Shown here piece after piece: positions 1 to 7,792 of a stretch of DNA of 64,000 nt. The stretch's first letter is position 1, and the number at the start of each line of letters is the position of its first letter. A program made the position numbers and the translations under genes. Source of the stretch: Faecalispora anaeroviscerum (GTDB taxonomy: Bacteria; Bacillota; Clostridia; Oscillospirales; Acutalibacteraceae). Under the pieces are notes generated by a model. It saw only the letters and a list, made by a program, of their open reading frames with translations, did no database searches and had not been told where the DNA came from. Location of the stretch: contig NZ_CANOOQ010000001.1 of the NCBI RefSeq assembly GCF_947568225.1, positions 372,001-436,000 on the forward strand, read 5' to 3'.

Positions 1-922
1 GCGCAAAGCCGCTGTACACCTCAGGGTCGATGCCGCAATTCGACAGCACCTTCGGGTGTACCATGCCGCAGCCCAGAATTTCAATCCAGCCCTCGCCTTT
101 ACACAGGCGGCAGCCCTCGCCGTGGCAGTTGAAGCACTGCACATCCACCTCGGCGGATGGCTCGGTAAACGGGAAGTGATGCGGGCGGAAGCGCACGATG
201 GAATCCTCGCCGTACAGACGTTTGACGAAGGTTTCGAGCGTATCCTTCAGGTTCGCAAAGGTGATGCCTTTATCCACAACAAGCCCCTCGATCTGTTGGA
301 ACAAAGGGGAGTGGGTGGCATCCACCGCATCGGAGCGGTACACGCGGCCGGGAGAGATGATGCGAATGGGCGGCTGCGTTTTCTCCATTACGCGAACCTG
401 TACAGGAGAGGTCTGTGTGCGCAGAACAATGTTGTCGTTAATATAGAAGGTATCCTGTGTATCGCGCGCGGGATGGTTTTTGGGAATATTCAGAGCCTCA
501 AAGTTGTAGTAGTCGTATTCTACCTCGGGGCCGTCTACAATTTCAAAGCCCATGCCGACAAAAATTTCCTTGATTTCATCGAGTACGATGGAAAGTGGGT
601 GCTTCGCGCCCAACTCGTGGTGCTTGCCGGGAAGAGTGACGTCCAGTTTTTCATGCTCCAGGCGGGCTTGCACTACCTGATCCTTCAGCTCGGCGGCGCG
701 CTGTGTCAGCTCGTCCTCGATCATGGTGCGCACCTGGTTGGCCAGCTGGCCGATGACCGGACGCTCGTCGGCGGAAAGACCGCCCATCTGTTTTAAAATA
801 GAGGTCAGCTCACCCTTTTTGCCCAGGTATTTGACCCGAAGCGTTTCCAGCACTTGCTGCCCTTTGGCCTGGGACAACTCTTTTACCGCACTGTCGCGGA
901 TGGCTTCCAGCTGTTGCTTCAT
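1..922 (-). CDS. pheS: Phenylalanine-tRNA ligase alpha subunit, 3' end outside window
   Basis: The minus strand encodes the alpha subunit of cytosolic Phe-tRNA synthetase, which charges tRNA-Phe as an alpha2-beta2 enzyme. The start is the ATG at 922, preceded by AAGGAAG. Visible are the N-terminal coiled-coil arm, the class II motif 2 region (GRVYRSDAVDATHSPLFQQ) and a four-cysteine patch CFNC-x4-CRLC common in firmicute PheS. About 307 codons are present; motif 3 and the stop lie left of the window, where pheT would be expected. A T-box leader precedes it. Identification is from direct translation and is very secure. Confidence 0.97.
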   Translation of the reverse strand, partial: MKQQLEAIRDSAVKELSQAKGQQVLETLRVKYLGKKGELTSILKQMGGLSADERPVIGQLANQVRTMIEDELTQRAAELKDQVVQARLEHEKLDVTLPGKHHELGAKHPLSIVLDEIKEIFVGMGFEIVDGPEVEYDYYNFEALNIPKNHPARDTQDTFYINDNIVLRTQTSPVQVRVMEKTQPPIRIISPGRVYRSDAVDATHSPLFQQIEGLVVDKGITFANLKDTLETFVKRLYGEDSIVRFRPHHFPFTEPSAEVDVQCFNCHGEGCRLCKGEGWIEILGCGMVHPKVLSNCGIDPEVYSGFA

Positions 923-1004
923 GAATATTCTTCCTTTCGATATTGTTTTCGTGTGATACCGCGTGTCATTAAATTTGTTCGCTGTGAGAACAGCGTCAAA
1001 GTAT

Positions 1005-1041
1005 AAAAAAGCCCTCGTCCCCTGAAAAAAGGGACGAAGGC
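1005..1041 (-). terminator. T-box attenuator terminator of pheS
   Basis: On the minus strand GCCTTCGTCCC pairs with GGGGACGAGGGC across a T-rich loop and is followed by a run of T. It is the regulated terminator of the T-box, with the T-box sequence able to form the competing antiterminator. Confidence 0.9.
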
Positions 1042-1265
1042 AAAACTCCTCCGCGGTACCACCCTGATTTTTGAATCATCAAACACTTTTGCGGCCTTTA
1101 ACGGTGCCAGCCGTCGCCGCTTACTTCTGGTTCAGCAGCGCCGCTCCAAAGGGAACTTCTCCTGTATTCGCCCGCAAGCACGCTTTCAGCCCTTGGCATG
1201 CTCTCTCTGGTCGGGGAAAAACAGGGTACTTTCCTTTTTCCTCGCGTTCATCTTTATTCAATATA
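1005..1265 (-). promoter_or_regulatory. T-box riboswitch leader of pheS
   Basis: The minus strand carries the hallmark T-box bulge AGGGTGGTACCGCGG (1051-1065) about 130 nt upstream of the pheS start, followed by a strong terminator hairpin. T-box leaders bind the uncharged cognate tRNA and disrupt the terminator. A TTC triplet at 1153-1155 in the upstream structured part is a candidate Phe specifier codon; its exact placement in the specifier loop was not folded. Upstream limit is approximate. Confidence 0.93.
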
Positions 1266-1373
1266 TCACGCCGGGAACATTTTTTCAAGGGGCAAAAGCC
1301 CGCTGTTTTGCACAAGTCCGCCACAGAAAAGTGATGCCGCTTCGGCGGCTGTAACGAAGATAGAAATAAAATT

Positions 1374-1401
1374 TTGAAATTAAGGCGATTTGTGTTAAAA
1401 T
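1374..1401 (+). promoter_or_regulatory. Promoter of the ABC-F gene
   Basis: A sigma-A-like promoter: TTGAAA (1374-1379), 16-bp spacer, TAAAAT (1396-1401), ending 67 bp before the ABC-F start. It is divergent to the pheS leader. Confidence 0.6.
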
Positions 1402-1468
1402 AGAACGGTATTTGTACAGAACGGGCGGGGGATTCCCGCTCCCTAGAAGTAACGGAGGAAACAAGAAC

Positions 1469-3064
1469 ATGATAACAGTATCCGATTTGGGATTGGGCTT
1501 TAACGGGCAGAATTTATTTTCCAACGTGAACCTGCTCTTCACCCCGGGCAACTGCTACGGCGTGATCGGCGCGAACGGCGCGGGAAAATCCACCTTTTTA
1601 AAAATCCTGTCCGGCGAGCTGGAACCGACTAAGGGCGATGTCATCATTGACAAGAAGCTGCGTATGTCGGTGCTCAAGCAGGATCACTATGCGTTTGACG
1701 CCTTTACGGTGCTTGATACGGTTTTGCAGGGCAACCCGCGCCTTTATGAGGTGTCGAAGCAAAAGGACGCCCTGTACGCAAAAGAGGATTTTTCGGAAGA
1801 AGACGGTAATCTGGCAGCAGATCTGGAGGCGGAATTCGCCGAAATGAACGGCTGGGATGCCGAAACCGAGGCGGGCAAGCTTTTGCAGGGCCTTGGCCTT
1901 TCGGTTGATCTGCTGTATTCGCAGATGGGCGCGCTTTCCGAAGCGGAGAAGGTAAAAATCCTACTGGCGCAGGCGTTGTTTGGCCAGCCGGATATCATTC
2001 TGCTGGACGAGCCCACCAACGGTCTGGATGTCGATTCCATTCACTGGCTGGAGGATTTTTTGATGGATTATATGGGCACCGTGATTGTGGTGTCGCATGA
2101 CCGTCACTTCCTGAACGACATCTGCACACACATTGTGGACATTGATTATACCAAAATTCGCATGTATGTGGGTAACTACGATTTCTGGTATGAATCCAGC
2201 CAGCTGATTCAGCGCGTGATGCGCGACCAGAACCGCAAAAACGAAGACAAGATTAAAGAGCTGCAGGCGTTTATTCAGCGTTTTTCCGCAAACAAATCGA
2301 AATCCAAGCAGGCAACATCGCGTAAAAAGCTCCTCGATAAAATCACCGTGGAAGAAATGCCGGCTTCGTCCCGCCGGTACCCTTATGTGGGCTTTACGAT
2401 GGACCGTGAGCCCGGCAAGGAAATTCTGACGGTGGAGAACCTGAGCAAAACGGTAGACGGCGTGAAGCTGCTCGACAACGTTTCGTTCCGCGTGAATAAG
2501 GGCGACAAAATTGCGTTTCTTGCGGAAAACAAGCTGGCTGTTACGACCCTGTTTAAAATCTTGATGGAAGAGCTTGAGCCGGACGAGGGAACATTCAAGT
2601 GGGGAGTAAGCACCACACAGTCGTATTTCCCCCAGGATAATACGGAATATTTTAATGAATGCGATTTGAGTATTATCAAATGGCTCGAGCAGTATTCGAA
2701 AGATACCACAGAAACCTACCTGCGCGGCTTTTTAGGCAAGATGCTCTTTTCCGGCGAGGATGTGTTAAAGTCGGTGAATGTACTCTCCGGCGGCGAAAAG
2801 GTGCGCTGCATGCTCTCGCGCATGATGATGTTCGGCTCGAATGTCCTCCTGCTCGACCAGCCCACCAACCATCTGGATCTGGAATCCATCACGGCGGTCA
2901 ACAACGGCATGATCGAGTTCAAGGGCGTGATTTTGTTCACCTCTCACGATCATCAGTTTGTGCAGACGGTCGCGAACCGGATCATTGAAATCCTGCCCGA
3001 GGGCGTTGTAGACCGCATGACAACGTATGAAGATTATCTGGAAATGAAAGCGCAGCGCAGCTAA
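1469..3064 (+). CDS. ABC-F family ATPase (YbiT/YkpA-like)
   Basis: 531-residue protein with two ABC ATPase domains joined by a charged linker, without membrane segments: the ABC-F architecture, whose members act at the ribosomal E site in translation rescue or antibiotic resistance. The start is the ATG at 1469 behind GGAGG. Domain 1 has Walker A GANGAGKST and Walker B LLDEPTNGLD, but its signature reads LSEAEK instead of LSGGE. Domain 2 has an intact signature LSGGEK, a poor Walker A (AENKLAVTT) and LLDQPTNHLD, with Gln where the catalytic Glu is expected. The linker contains FSANKSKSKQATSRKK, as in YbiT/YkpA. It is the first gene of a tight three-gene run with ybaK and the phosphatidyltransferase. 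Subfamily assignment is from memory; substrate or drug unknown. Confidence 0.9.
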   Translation: MITVSDLGLGFNGQNLFSNVNLLFTPGNCYGVIGANGAGKSTFLKILSGELEPTKGDVIIDKKLRMSVLKQDHYAFDAFTVLDTVLQGNPRLYEVSKQKDALYAKEDFSEEDGNLAADLEAEFAEMNGWDAETEAGKLLQGLGLSVDLLYSQMGALSEAEKVKILLAQALFGQPDIILLDEPTNGLDVDSIHWLEDFLMDYMGTVIVVSHDRHFLNDICTHIVDIDYTKIRMYVGNYDFWYESSQLIQRVMRDQNRKNEDKIKELQAFIQRFSANKSKSKQATSRKKLLDKITVEEMPASSRRYPYVGFTMDREPGKEILTVENLSKTVDGVKLLDNVSFRVNKGDKIAFLAENKLAVTTLFKILMEELEPDEGTFKWGVSTTQSYFPQDNTEYFNECDLSIIKWLEQYSKDTTETYLRGFLGKMLFSGEDVLKSVNVLSGGEKVRCMLSRMMMFGSNVLLLDQPTNHLDLESITAVNNGMIEFKGVILFTSHDHQFVQTVANRIIEILPEGVVDRMTTYEDYLEMKAQRS

Positions 3065-3088
3065 TGCGCTGAAACGGAGGAGCTACGA

Positions 3089-3562
3089 ATGAGTACGGAG
3101 CGGGTACGTAATTATTTAAAGCAGTTTGGCAAGGAAAACGGGGTACAGGAGTTTGACGCATCCAGTGCAACCGTGGAGCTGGCCGCGCAAGCTCTGGGGG
3201 TAGAGCCCGCCAGAATTGCCAAAACTATCTCTTTAAAAGATGAGAACGGCTGTATTCTGATTGTTGCCGCCGGCGACGGGAAGATCGACAATTCTGCGTA
3301 TAAGCATCACTTTGGTATGAAAGCCAAGATGCTTGTGCCGGAGGAGACGGAAGAACTGACGGGTTACCGCGTGGGGGGCATTTGCCCGTTCGATAACCCA
3401 GACGGGGCAAAGGTGTATCTCGATGAGTCCTTGCGCCGCTTTACCACAGTGTTCCCGGCCTGCGGAACCTCGAATTCCGCCATTGAGCTTACCTGCGATG
3501 ATCTGCTCGAATGCTCCCGTGCTCTGGGTTGGGTCGATGTCTGCAAGGGCTGGAGGGAATAG
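3089..3562 (+). CDS. YbaK/ProX-type aminoacyl-tRNA deacylase family protein
   Basis: 157 residues forming a single YbaK/aminoacyl-tRNA-synthetase-associated domain. Family members hydrolyse mischarged tRNA (for example Cys-tRNA-Pro or Ala-tRNA-Pro) in trans. Family features visible are the central conserved lysine region (IAKTISLK), the GGICPF segment and the C-terminal ACGTSNSAIEL strand. Start ATG at 3089 follows GGAGG. It lies 24 bp after the ABC-F gene, so the two are probably co-transcribed and both relate to translation. Exact tRNA specificity cannot be read. Confidence 0.87.
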   Translation: MSTERVRNYLKQFGKENGVQEFDASSATVELAAQALGVEPARIAKTISLKDENGCILIVAAGDGKIDNSAYKHHFGMKAKMLVPEETEELTGYRVGGICPFDNPDGAKVYLDESLRRFTTVFPACGTSNSAIELTCDDLLECSRALGWVDVCKGWRE

Positions 3563-3583
3563 CCCGCAGAGGGATAATTTTAT

Positions 3584-4111
3584 ATGAAATACCTGCCGAA
3601 TGTGCTGACGCTGCTGCGGATCGTGCTGTCTGTTCCGTTACTGTTTGTTGAACCCTTTTCTGCGTGGTTCTTTGTGCTGTACACCCTCTGCGGGCTCAGC
3701 GATATGCTCGACGGGTACCTTGCCCGAAGACTCGGCTGTGCCGGACCGGCGGGCGCCCGGCTTGACAGTGTGGCAGATTTCACTTTTGCCGCAGTGTTGC
3801 TGTTCCGTCTGCTTCCGGCTATGAATTTGCCAGTGTGGCTTTTTGGGTGGGTTGCCGGTATCGCGCTCATGAAGCTTTTTTCTCTCGCGATTGGGTATGC
3901 CCGGCACAAGCAGGCCGCTTTTCTGCACACCTATGCCAATAAAGCAGCGGGGCTTTTACTGTTCTGCCTGCCCTACGGGTTTCCCTTTTGGGGGATTTCC
4001 GTCGGGGCGGCAGTTTGCCTGTTTGCTACGCTTGCCGCAGTGGAGGAGCTGATCCTCTGCGGGACTTTGCCCGTACTGAATCAGGACGTAAAAGGGATTT
4101 TTTTTCGGTGA
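3584..4111 (+). CDS. CDP-alcohol phosphatidyltransferase family membrane enzyme
   Basis: 175-residue integral membrane protein with several hydrophobic segments. It carries the CDP-OH-P signature D-x3-D-G-x2-A-R-x8-G-x3-D-x3-D, seen as SDMLDGYLARRLG followed by GARLDSVADF (about residues 39-65). The family transfers a phosphatidyl group from CDP-diacylglycerol to an alcohol in phospholipid synthesis. It could be a PgsA-like phosphatidylglycerophosphate synthase or a paralogue; the acceptor alcohol is not deducible. It sits 21 bp after ybaK and is followed by a strong terminator. Confidence 0.88.
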   Translation: MKYLPNVLTLLRIVLSVPLLFVEPFSAWFFVLYTLCGLSDMLDGYLARRLGCAGPAGARLDSVADFTFAAVLLFRLLPAMNLPVWLFGWVAGIALMKLFSLAIGYARHKQAAFLHTYANKAAGLLLFCLPYGFPFWGISVGAAVCLFATLAAVEELILCGTLPVLNQDVKGIFFR

Positions 4112-4196
4112 GGTCAGTTTGAACCTCCGTTGGTCAAAGCCAGAGAGGATAAGCGGTGTAAACCGCTATTTCTCAAAAATGCAAAGTGAAAATAAG

Positions 4197-4240
4197 AAGA
4201 GCTTGTTGCCTGTGAATTACAGGCAGCAAGCTCTTTTTTT
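4197..4240 (+). terminator. Rho-independent terminator after the ABC-F/ybaK/phosphatidyltransferase run
   Basis: GAGCTTGTTGCCTGT pairs with ACAGGCAGCAAGCTC across a short loop and is followed by seven T. It closes the preceding three-gene unit. Between here and 4512 I see no convincing gene, only AT-rich DNA and the inverted repeat listed next. Confidence 0.9.
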
Positions 4241-4455
4241 GCTAGAAAATCATAAAAACAAGACTTTTAGAAAGAAAATTAAATTTTTTGGAAAATTATG
4301 TAACAAAACAGGTCCCTCAAACGTTCTATTAATAGAAGAAAAAATTGGGGGTGATGCCAATGAGTTAAGAAAGATGCAAACCGATAAATCACATATTATT
4401 GGGATTCCCTAACTTATTTTGTTTCACCTTTCGATTTCAAGAAAACTTCACATAT

Positions 4456-4482
4456 ATCCGCACGGATTTTTTCCGTGCGGAT
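4456..4482. repeat. Perfect inverted repeat upstream of the exporter operon
   Basis: ATCCGCACGGA and TCCGTGCGGAT are 11-bp perfect arms around a five-T centre, 31 bp before the first permease start. It could be a leader hairpin, an operator or an attenuator; a T-rich stretch follows it. No function is proven. Confidence 0.55.
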
Positions 4483-4512
4483 GAAATATCTTTTTTAGGA
4501 ATGAGGATTTTT

Positions 4513-5378
4513 ATGAAGCAATTTTCTTCTGTCTTTCGCATGCAGCTTCGCTATTTGCTGTGCAGGCGGCGTACCGGCCTGCTGTTTGTGCTGATGGCTG
4601 TGATTGTTACGTTAGCGGTAGCAGAAAGCGGGCTGCGCTACTACGGGGCGGAGCTAAGCTCTGTGCCTTCCGCCGCGGGCGGGTGGATTGGGCGGGTCCC
4701 CAAGGGAGGATTTTCCTTATTCAATGTCTATCTTTTTATTTCCTTTTCCAGGTATCTGATGCTGCCGGTCGGTGCGCTGATGTTTGCAGACAGCTACCTG
4801 ACTGACCTGAAGGAGGGGCCGTACCTGGCAATTCTTACCCGAAGCTCTTCGAGTGCATACCGCCTTTCCGGAGCGCTTCTGGCCTTTGTGGGAGGCTTTG
4901 CGGTTATTTTTATTCCCTTGCTGATTTCCTTTTGTTTGTCCTTTTTGATGTTTCCCACAGAAAGTACCATACATCCGCTGGATTCCAGTTTGTCTCTTTT
5001 CATGGTGCAAAAAATAAAGCCGGGGCGTATTTTATTTGCTCCTCTATTTTTTGGCAGCCGTATTTAACGAATCTGGTTTACATTTGCTATGACAGCCTGC
5101 TGGCCGCGTGCTGGGCGCTGGCTTCGTATGCGCTCGGGTACCTTGTGCGCGTCAGCCGGCTGCTGGTGGTGGTCATCCCGACAGTTTTTGTTATTTTAGT
5201 GGGGGAAGCTCTTGATTATTTTCAGGGGGGTCTTTCTTTTGACGCATATGTAAACCCAATTTGGCAAAGCGACCCGAGATATGTGTTTGCCTTTTTCGCT
5301 TATCTGGTGATTCCCCTGTTGTTTTTTGTCGCTGTAATGCTCCCGTTATTTCGTAAAAGAAAGACGGATGAATTGTAA
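4513..5378 (+). pseudogene. ABC-2 type permease, frameshifted (first subunit of exporter)
   Basis: Membrane protein with about six hydrophobic segments. The first frame runs from ATG 4513 and stops at 5067. The homologous C-terminal half continues in the -1 frame to 5378. Joining the frames at the six-T tract 5047-5052 gives a continuous hydrophobic sequence APLFFWQPYLTNLVYICYD, so one T appears to be missing. The stop overlaps the next start (TAATG), the coupling expected of an operon. Either a real indel, a phase-variable homopolymer or a sequencing error; downstream genes look intact. The family is inferred from context with the partner permease and ATPase. Confidence 0.75.
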
Positions 5379-6154
5379 TGTATTTTTATCGTTCCTTTTG
5401 GAAGCAAAAAATGACGTGGATTCTGTTTGCGGTAACTCTTCTGGTTTTGGCGGCGGAATCTTATTTGTTTCTCTATAAGAACTATATTGTGGACCAAGCT
5501 TTTGCAGCTCCGGTAGAAGATGCGTATTTTATTTACACCTGTTTTTTTTATTTTAAACTGGCCGCTATCTTCTATACTCCGATTTATGCCTTATGGATTT
5601 TTGGTGTGCCCCGCCGCGCAATGGACGTAAAATTTATCACACGCTGCGGTTCGCGGGTTCGCTGGCTTGCATATTATCTTCGTTTGTCGGTTCCGCTGGC
5701 GCTTACTTTTTTAGTGATTCTAAATCTTTGGGCAATTGTTGGCGGCAGTGCCGTTGTGGGAGGACTGCGGGAGCTTTTGCCTTATTATTTGTTTTGCGTT
5801 TTGTTGCAATTTCTGGTTTTGATGACCTTTTCTCTTGTGTATTTTCTGGTCTATGTGCTTACGGATCAACCGGTGGCCGCTTTTCTGGCAATGATGCTGT
5901 ATGGTGCATGGGACGCGTTTTACGGTTTGCTGGATCTTCCCAATCGTCAGCAACATTCAATGAAAACTTTTGAACTGTTCATTTCATGGGGAAGAACTCA
6001 GCTTGATCTGCTGGTCACACCGGAAACCGAAATGTCCAACTGGTTTTCGTTCTTCCTATTGTTGGGAATTTTCCTGTTATTTTTAGCGCTTTGCCTGATT
6101 GCGGTGCTCCGCAAAAATTTGATTGGTGTGCAGGAAAATGAGCGGAAGGCATAA
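5378..6154 (+). CDS. ABC-2 type permease, second exporter subunit
   Basis: 258-residue protein with about six membrane segments and a short basic N-terminus. Its ATG overlaps the stop of the preceding permease, indicating translational coupling. With that permease, the following ATPase and a membrane-anchored extracytoplasmic protein it forms a four-gene transport operon. Such two-permease/one-ATPase sets commonly export peptides or provide bacteriocin immunity, but the substrate here is not identifiable and the permease family is assigned from topology and context. Confidence 0.75.
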   Translation: MYFYRSFWKQKMTWILFAVTLLVLAAESYLFLYKNYIVDQAFAAPVEDAYFIYTCFFYFKLAAIFYTPIYALWIFGVPRRAMDVKFITRCGSRVRWLAYYLRLSVPLALTFLVILNLWAIVGGSAVVGGLRELLPYYLFCVLLQFLVLMTFSLVYFLVYVLTDQPVAAFLAMMLYGAWDAFYGLLDLPNRQQHSMKTFELFISWGRTQLDLLVTPETEMSNWFSFFLLLGIFLLFLALCLIAVLRKNLIGVQENERKA

Positions 6155-6190
6155 CCGGATACAAATCGGCACAAGAAAGGAAGTTACTCT

Positions 6191-6838
6191 ATGGAATCAA
6201 TTACGATTACACAGGCGACAAAAACATTAAAGCACAGGCTTGTGCTTGACCATGTAGAAGCACAGTTGGAGCAAGGCGGTATTTACGGCTTTTTCGGGCC
6301 GAACGGTTCGGGTAAAACCATGCTGTTCCGCGCGATCTGCGGCTTGATTTCTCTGGATTTCGGCTCGGTTTCTGTATTTGGACAGCCAGTAGGCAACAAG
6401 GTATTCCCGAAAAATCTGGGGCTGATGATTGAATCCATCGGCTTTTGGAACGAGTTTACGGGGTTTGAAAATCTGAAATTCCTCGCGGCGATCCGAAACA
6501 AAATCGGTGACGGTGAAATTCGCCAAACGCTGGAACGCGTCGGTCTTGACCCGAAGGACACCAGAAGCTATAAAAAGTATAGTCTGGGCATGAAGCAGCG
6601 TCTTGCCATTGCACAGGCGATTATGGAGCAGCCCGAGCTTCTGGTTTTGGACGAGCCAACCAACGCACTGGACGAAGACGGGATTGCAGCCATTCACCAG
6701 ATTATCAAAGAGGAAAATCAACGAGGCTGCACAGTTTTGATCGCAAGCCATAATAAATCCGACCTGAATCTGCTGTGCCATAGGCAATTTCGCATGAACG
6801 AAGGGAAAATGTCGGAAGCGGTACCGGAAGCGCATTGA
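6191..6838 (+). CDS. ABC transporter ATP-binding protein of the exporter operon
   Basis: 215-residue cytoplasmic ATPase with Walker A GPNGSGKT (about residues 36-43), ABC signature YSLGMKQRL, Walker B LLVLDEPTNALD and a switch histidine in IASHNKSDL. It energises the two permeases encoded just upstream. The start ATG 6191 follows AAAGGAAG. At about 215 residues it lacks the C-terminal extension seen in some drug-exporter ATPases. It is closest in style to bacteriocin/lantibiotic export or immunity ATPases, but substrate is unknown. Confidence 0.93.
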   Translation: MESITITQATKTLKHRLVLDHVEAQLEQGGIYGFFGPNGSGKTMLFRAICGLISLDFGSVSVFGQPVGNKVFPKNLGLMIESIGFWNEFTGFENLKFLAAIRNKIGDGEIRQTLERVGLDPKDTRSYKKYSLGMKQRLAIAQAIMEQPELLVLDEPTNALDEDGIAAIHQIIKEENQRGCTVLIASHNKSDLNLLCHRQFRMNEGKMSEAVPEAH

Positions 6839-6851
6839 GAAAGGAGACAGT

Positions 6852-7592
6852 ATGAAAAAATATTACTGGGTTTTTCTGAGCCTGTTTCTCTATTTGGTTT
6901 GCGCGGGGATCGGGATCACAGTAAAAAGCACCTATGTGGATCTTTGGGCAGCGGTACACGCGCAGCCTGAGGGAGAAGTGGAACACGTCTTCAGAAGAGA
7001 TCAGATCAATAATCCACTGTCGCTGAATGCTTCGGCGCAGAAAATTTTGGACAGCGCGGAGGTTGTGGTTTTGGCCCGCGCCGAGCAGGAAAGCACCTAC
7101 GAAGGGAAAAGCTTTTTAACAGAGATGACAGTGCAAAAAATACTGAAAAACGACGGTACCCTGAACGGTGACCGTTTTACGGTATGCGAGCCGATTGCAA
7201 TTGCGGATAAGCAAGCCCAAGGGAGCGGTATAGTTCTTTATTCGGTACATGCCGGGTCTACCAATGGCTTTGGTATCAAAGGGGCGTTTAGCCGAACCAA
7301 AATTGTGCAGGGGAAAACCTATGTGCTGTTTTTACGGCATTTTCTGCCGGAGGGCTGGAACGCAAGCCCGCCCTTGTACACTCTGATCGACAGCCCGTAC
7401 GCAAAACTGCTTCCCGATTCTACGGTTACGGCAGAAACCTATCAAACTCCGGTACAGGAAGATGTTTCCTTAGGGGCATGGGCAATGCCGTTTTCTGAAT
7501 CGCTTTCATACGAAATTCTGCTTCAAAGCAAGGAAGAGCAAGCTCTCTTTTTTCAAAGAAAGCAGGAGCTGCTCTCTTTGCTGAAGCTGTAA
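6852..7592 (+). CDS. Membrane-anchored extracytoplasmic protein of the exporter operon
   Basis: 246 residues with one N-terminal hydrophobic segment (about residues 5-26) acting as signal or anchor, and a soluble outside domain with no motif I recognise. The domain is rich in beta-prone stretches and ends with a Lys/Gln-rich helix. ATG 6852 follows AGAAAGGAG, 13 bp after the ATPase, so it belongs to the operon and may be an accessory or sensor subunit. The function is unknown. Confidence 0.7.
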   Translation: MKKYYWVFLSLFLYLVCAGIGITVKSTYVDLWAAVHAQPEGEVEHVFRRDQINNPLSLNASAQKILDSAEVVVLARAEQESTYEGKSFLTEMTVQKILKNDGTLNGDRFTVCEPIAIADKQAQGSGIVLYSVHAGSTNGFGIKGAFSRTKIVQGKTYVLFLRHFLPEGWNASPPLYTLIDSPYAKLLPDSTVTAETYQTPVQEDVSLGAWAMPFSESLSYEILLQSKEEQALFFQRKQELLSLLKL

Positions 7593-7731
7593 TAAATTTA
7601 AATTTATATGATCCATGGCGATCAGTAAGACGGTCAGTCTCTATGATTTCAGGGATCAGAAAAAGGCCGGAGAAGCATTTTGCATGGATACTGTTTGTTG
7701 AAAAAAGCTTTTCAGGAATCCCGGTATCTGC

Positions 7732-7768
7732 GCCAAAAGGCCTCCGCAAATTGCGGAGGCCTTTTGGC
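7732..7768. terminator. Bidirectional terminator between exporter operon and uxaC
   Basis: GCCAAAAGGCCTCCGCAA and TTGCGGAGGCCTTTTGGC are 18-bp perfect arms placed between the convergent ends of the exporter operon (7592) and uxaC (7793). It lacks a long T run outside the stem, but the stem itself ends in A/T tracts in both directions. Confidence 0.75.
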
Positions 7769-7792
7769 ATTAGGGGGGAAGATGAAAAAGGA

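Noticed and set aside
56..956. Plus-strand open frames at the left edge
   Set aside because: They are the reverse complement of pheS, whose translation matches the family along its whole length.
1071..1334. Plus- and minus-strand open frames between pheS and the ABC-F gene
   Set aside because: They cover the T-box leader, which explains the sequence better.
4119..4412. 97-residue open frame after the phosphatidyltransferase gene
   Set aside because: It runs through the strong terminator hairpin at 4197-4240, has no ribosome site and has biased composition; treated as non-coding.
5008..5016. Programmed -1 frameshift at the six-A tract of the first permease
   Set aside because: No X-XXY-YYZ heptamer fits the reading frame, and joining frames at the later six-T tract gives a better membrane sequence.
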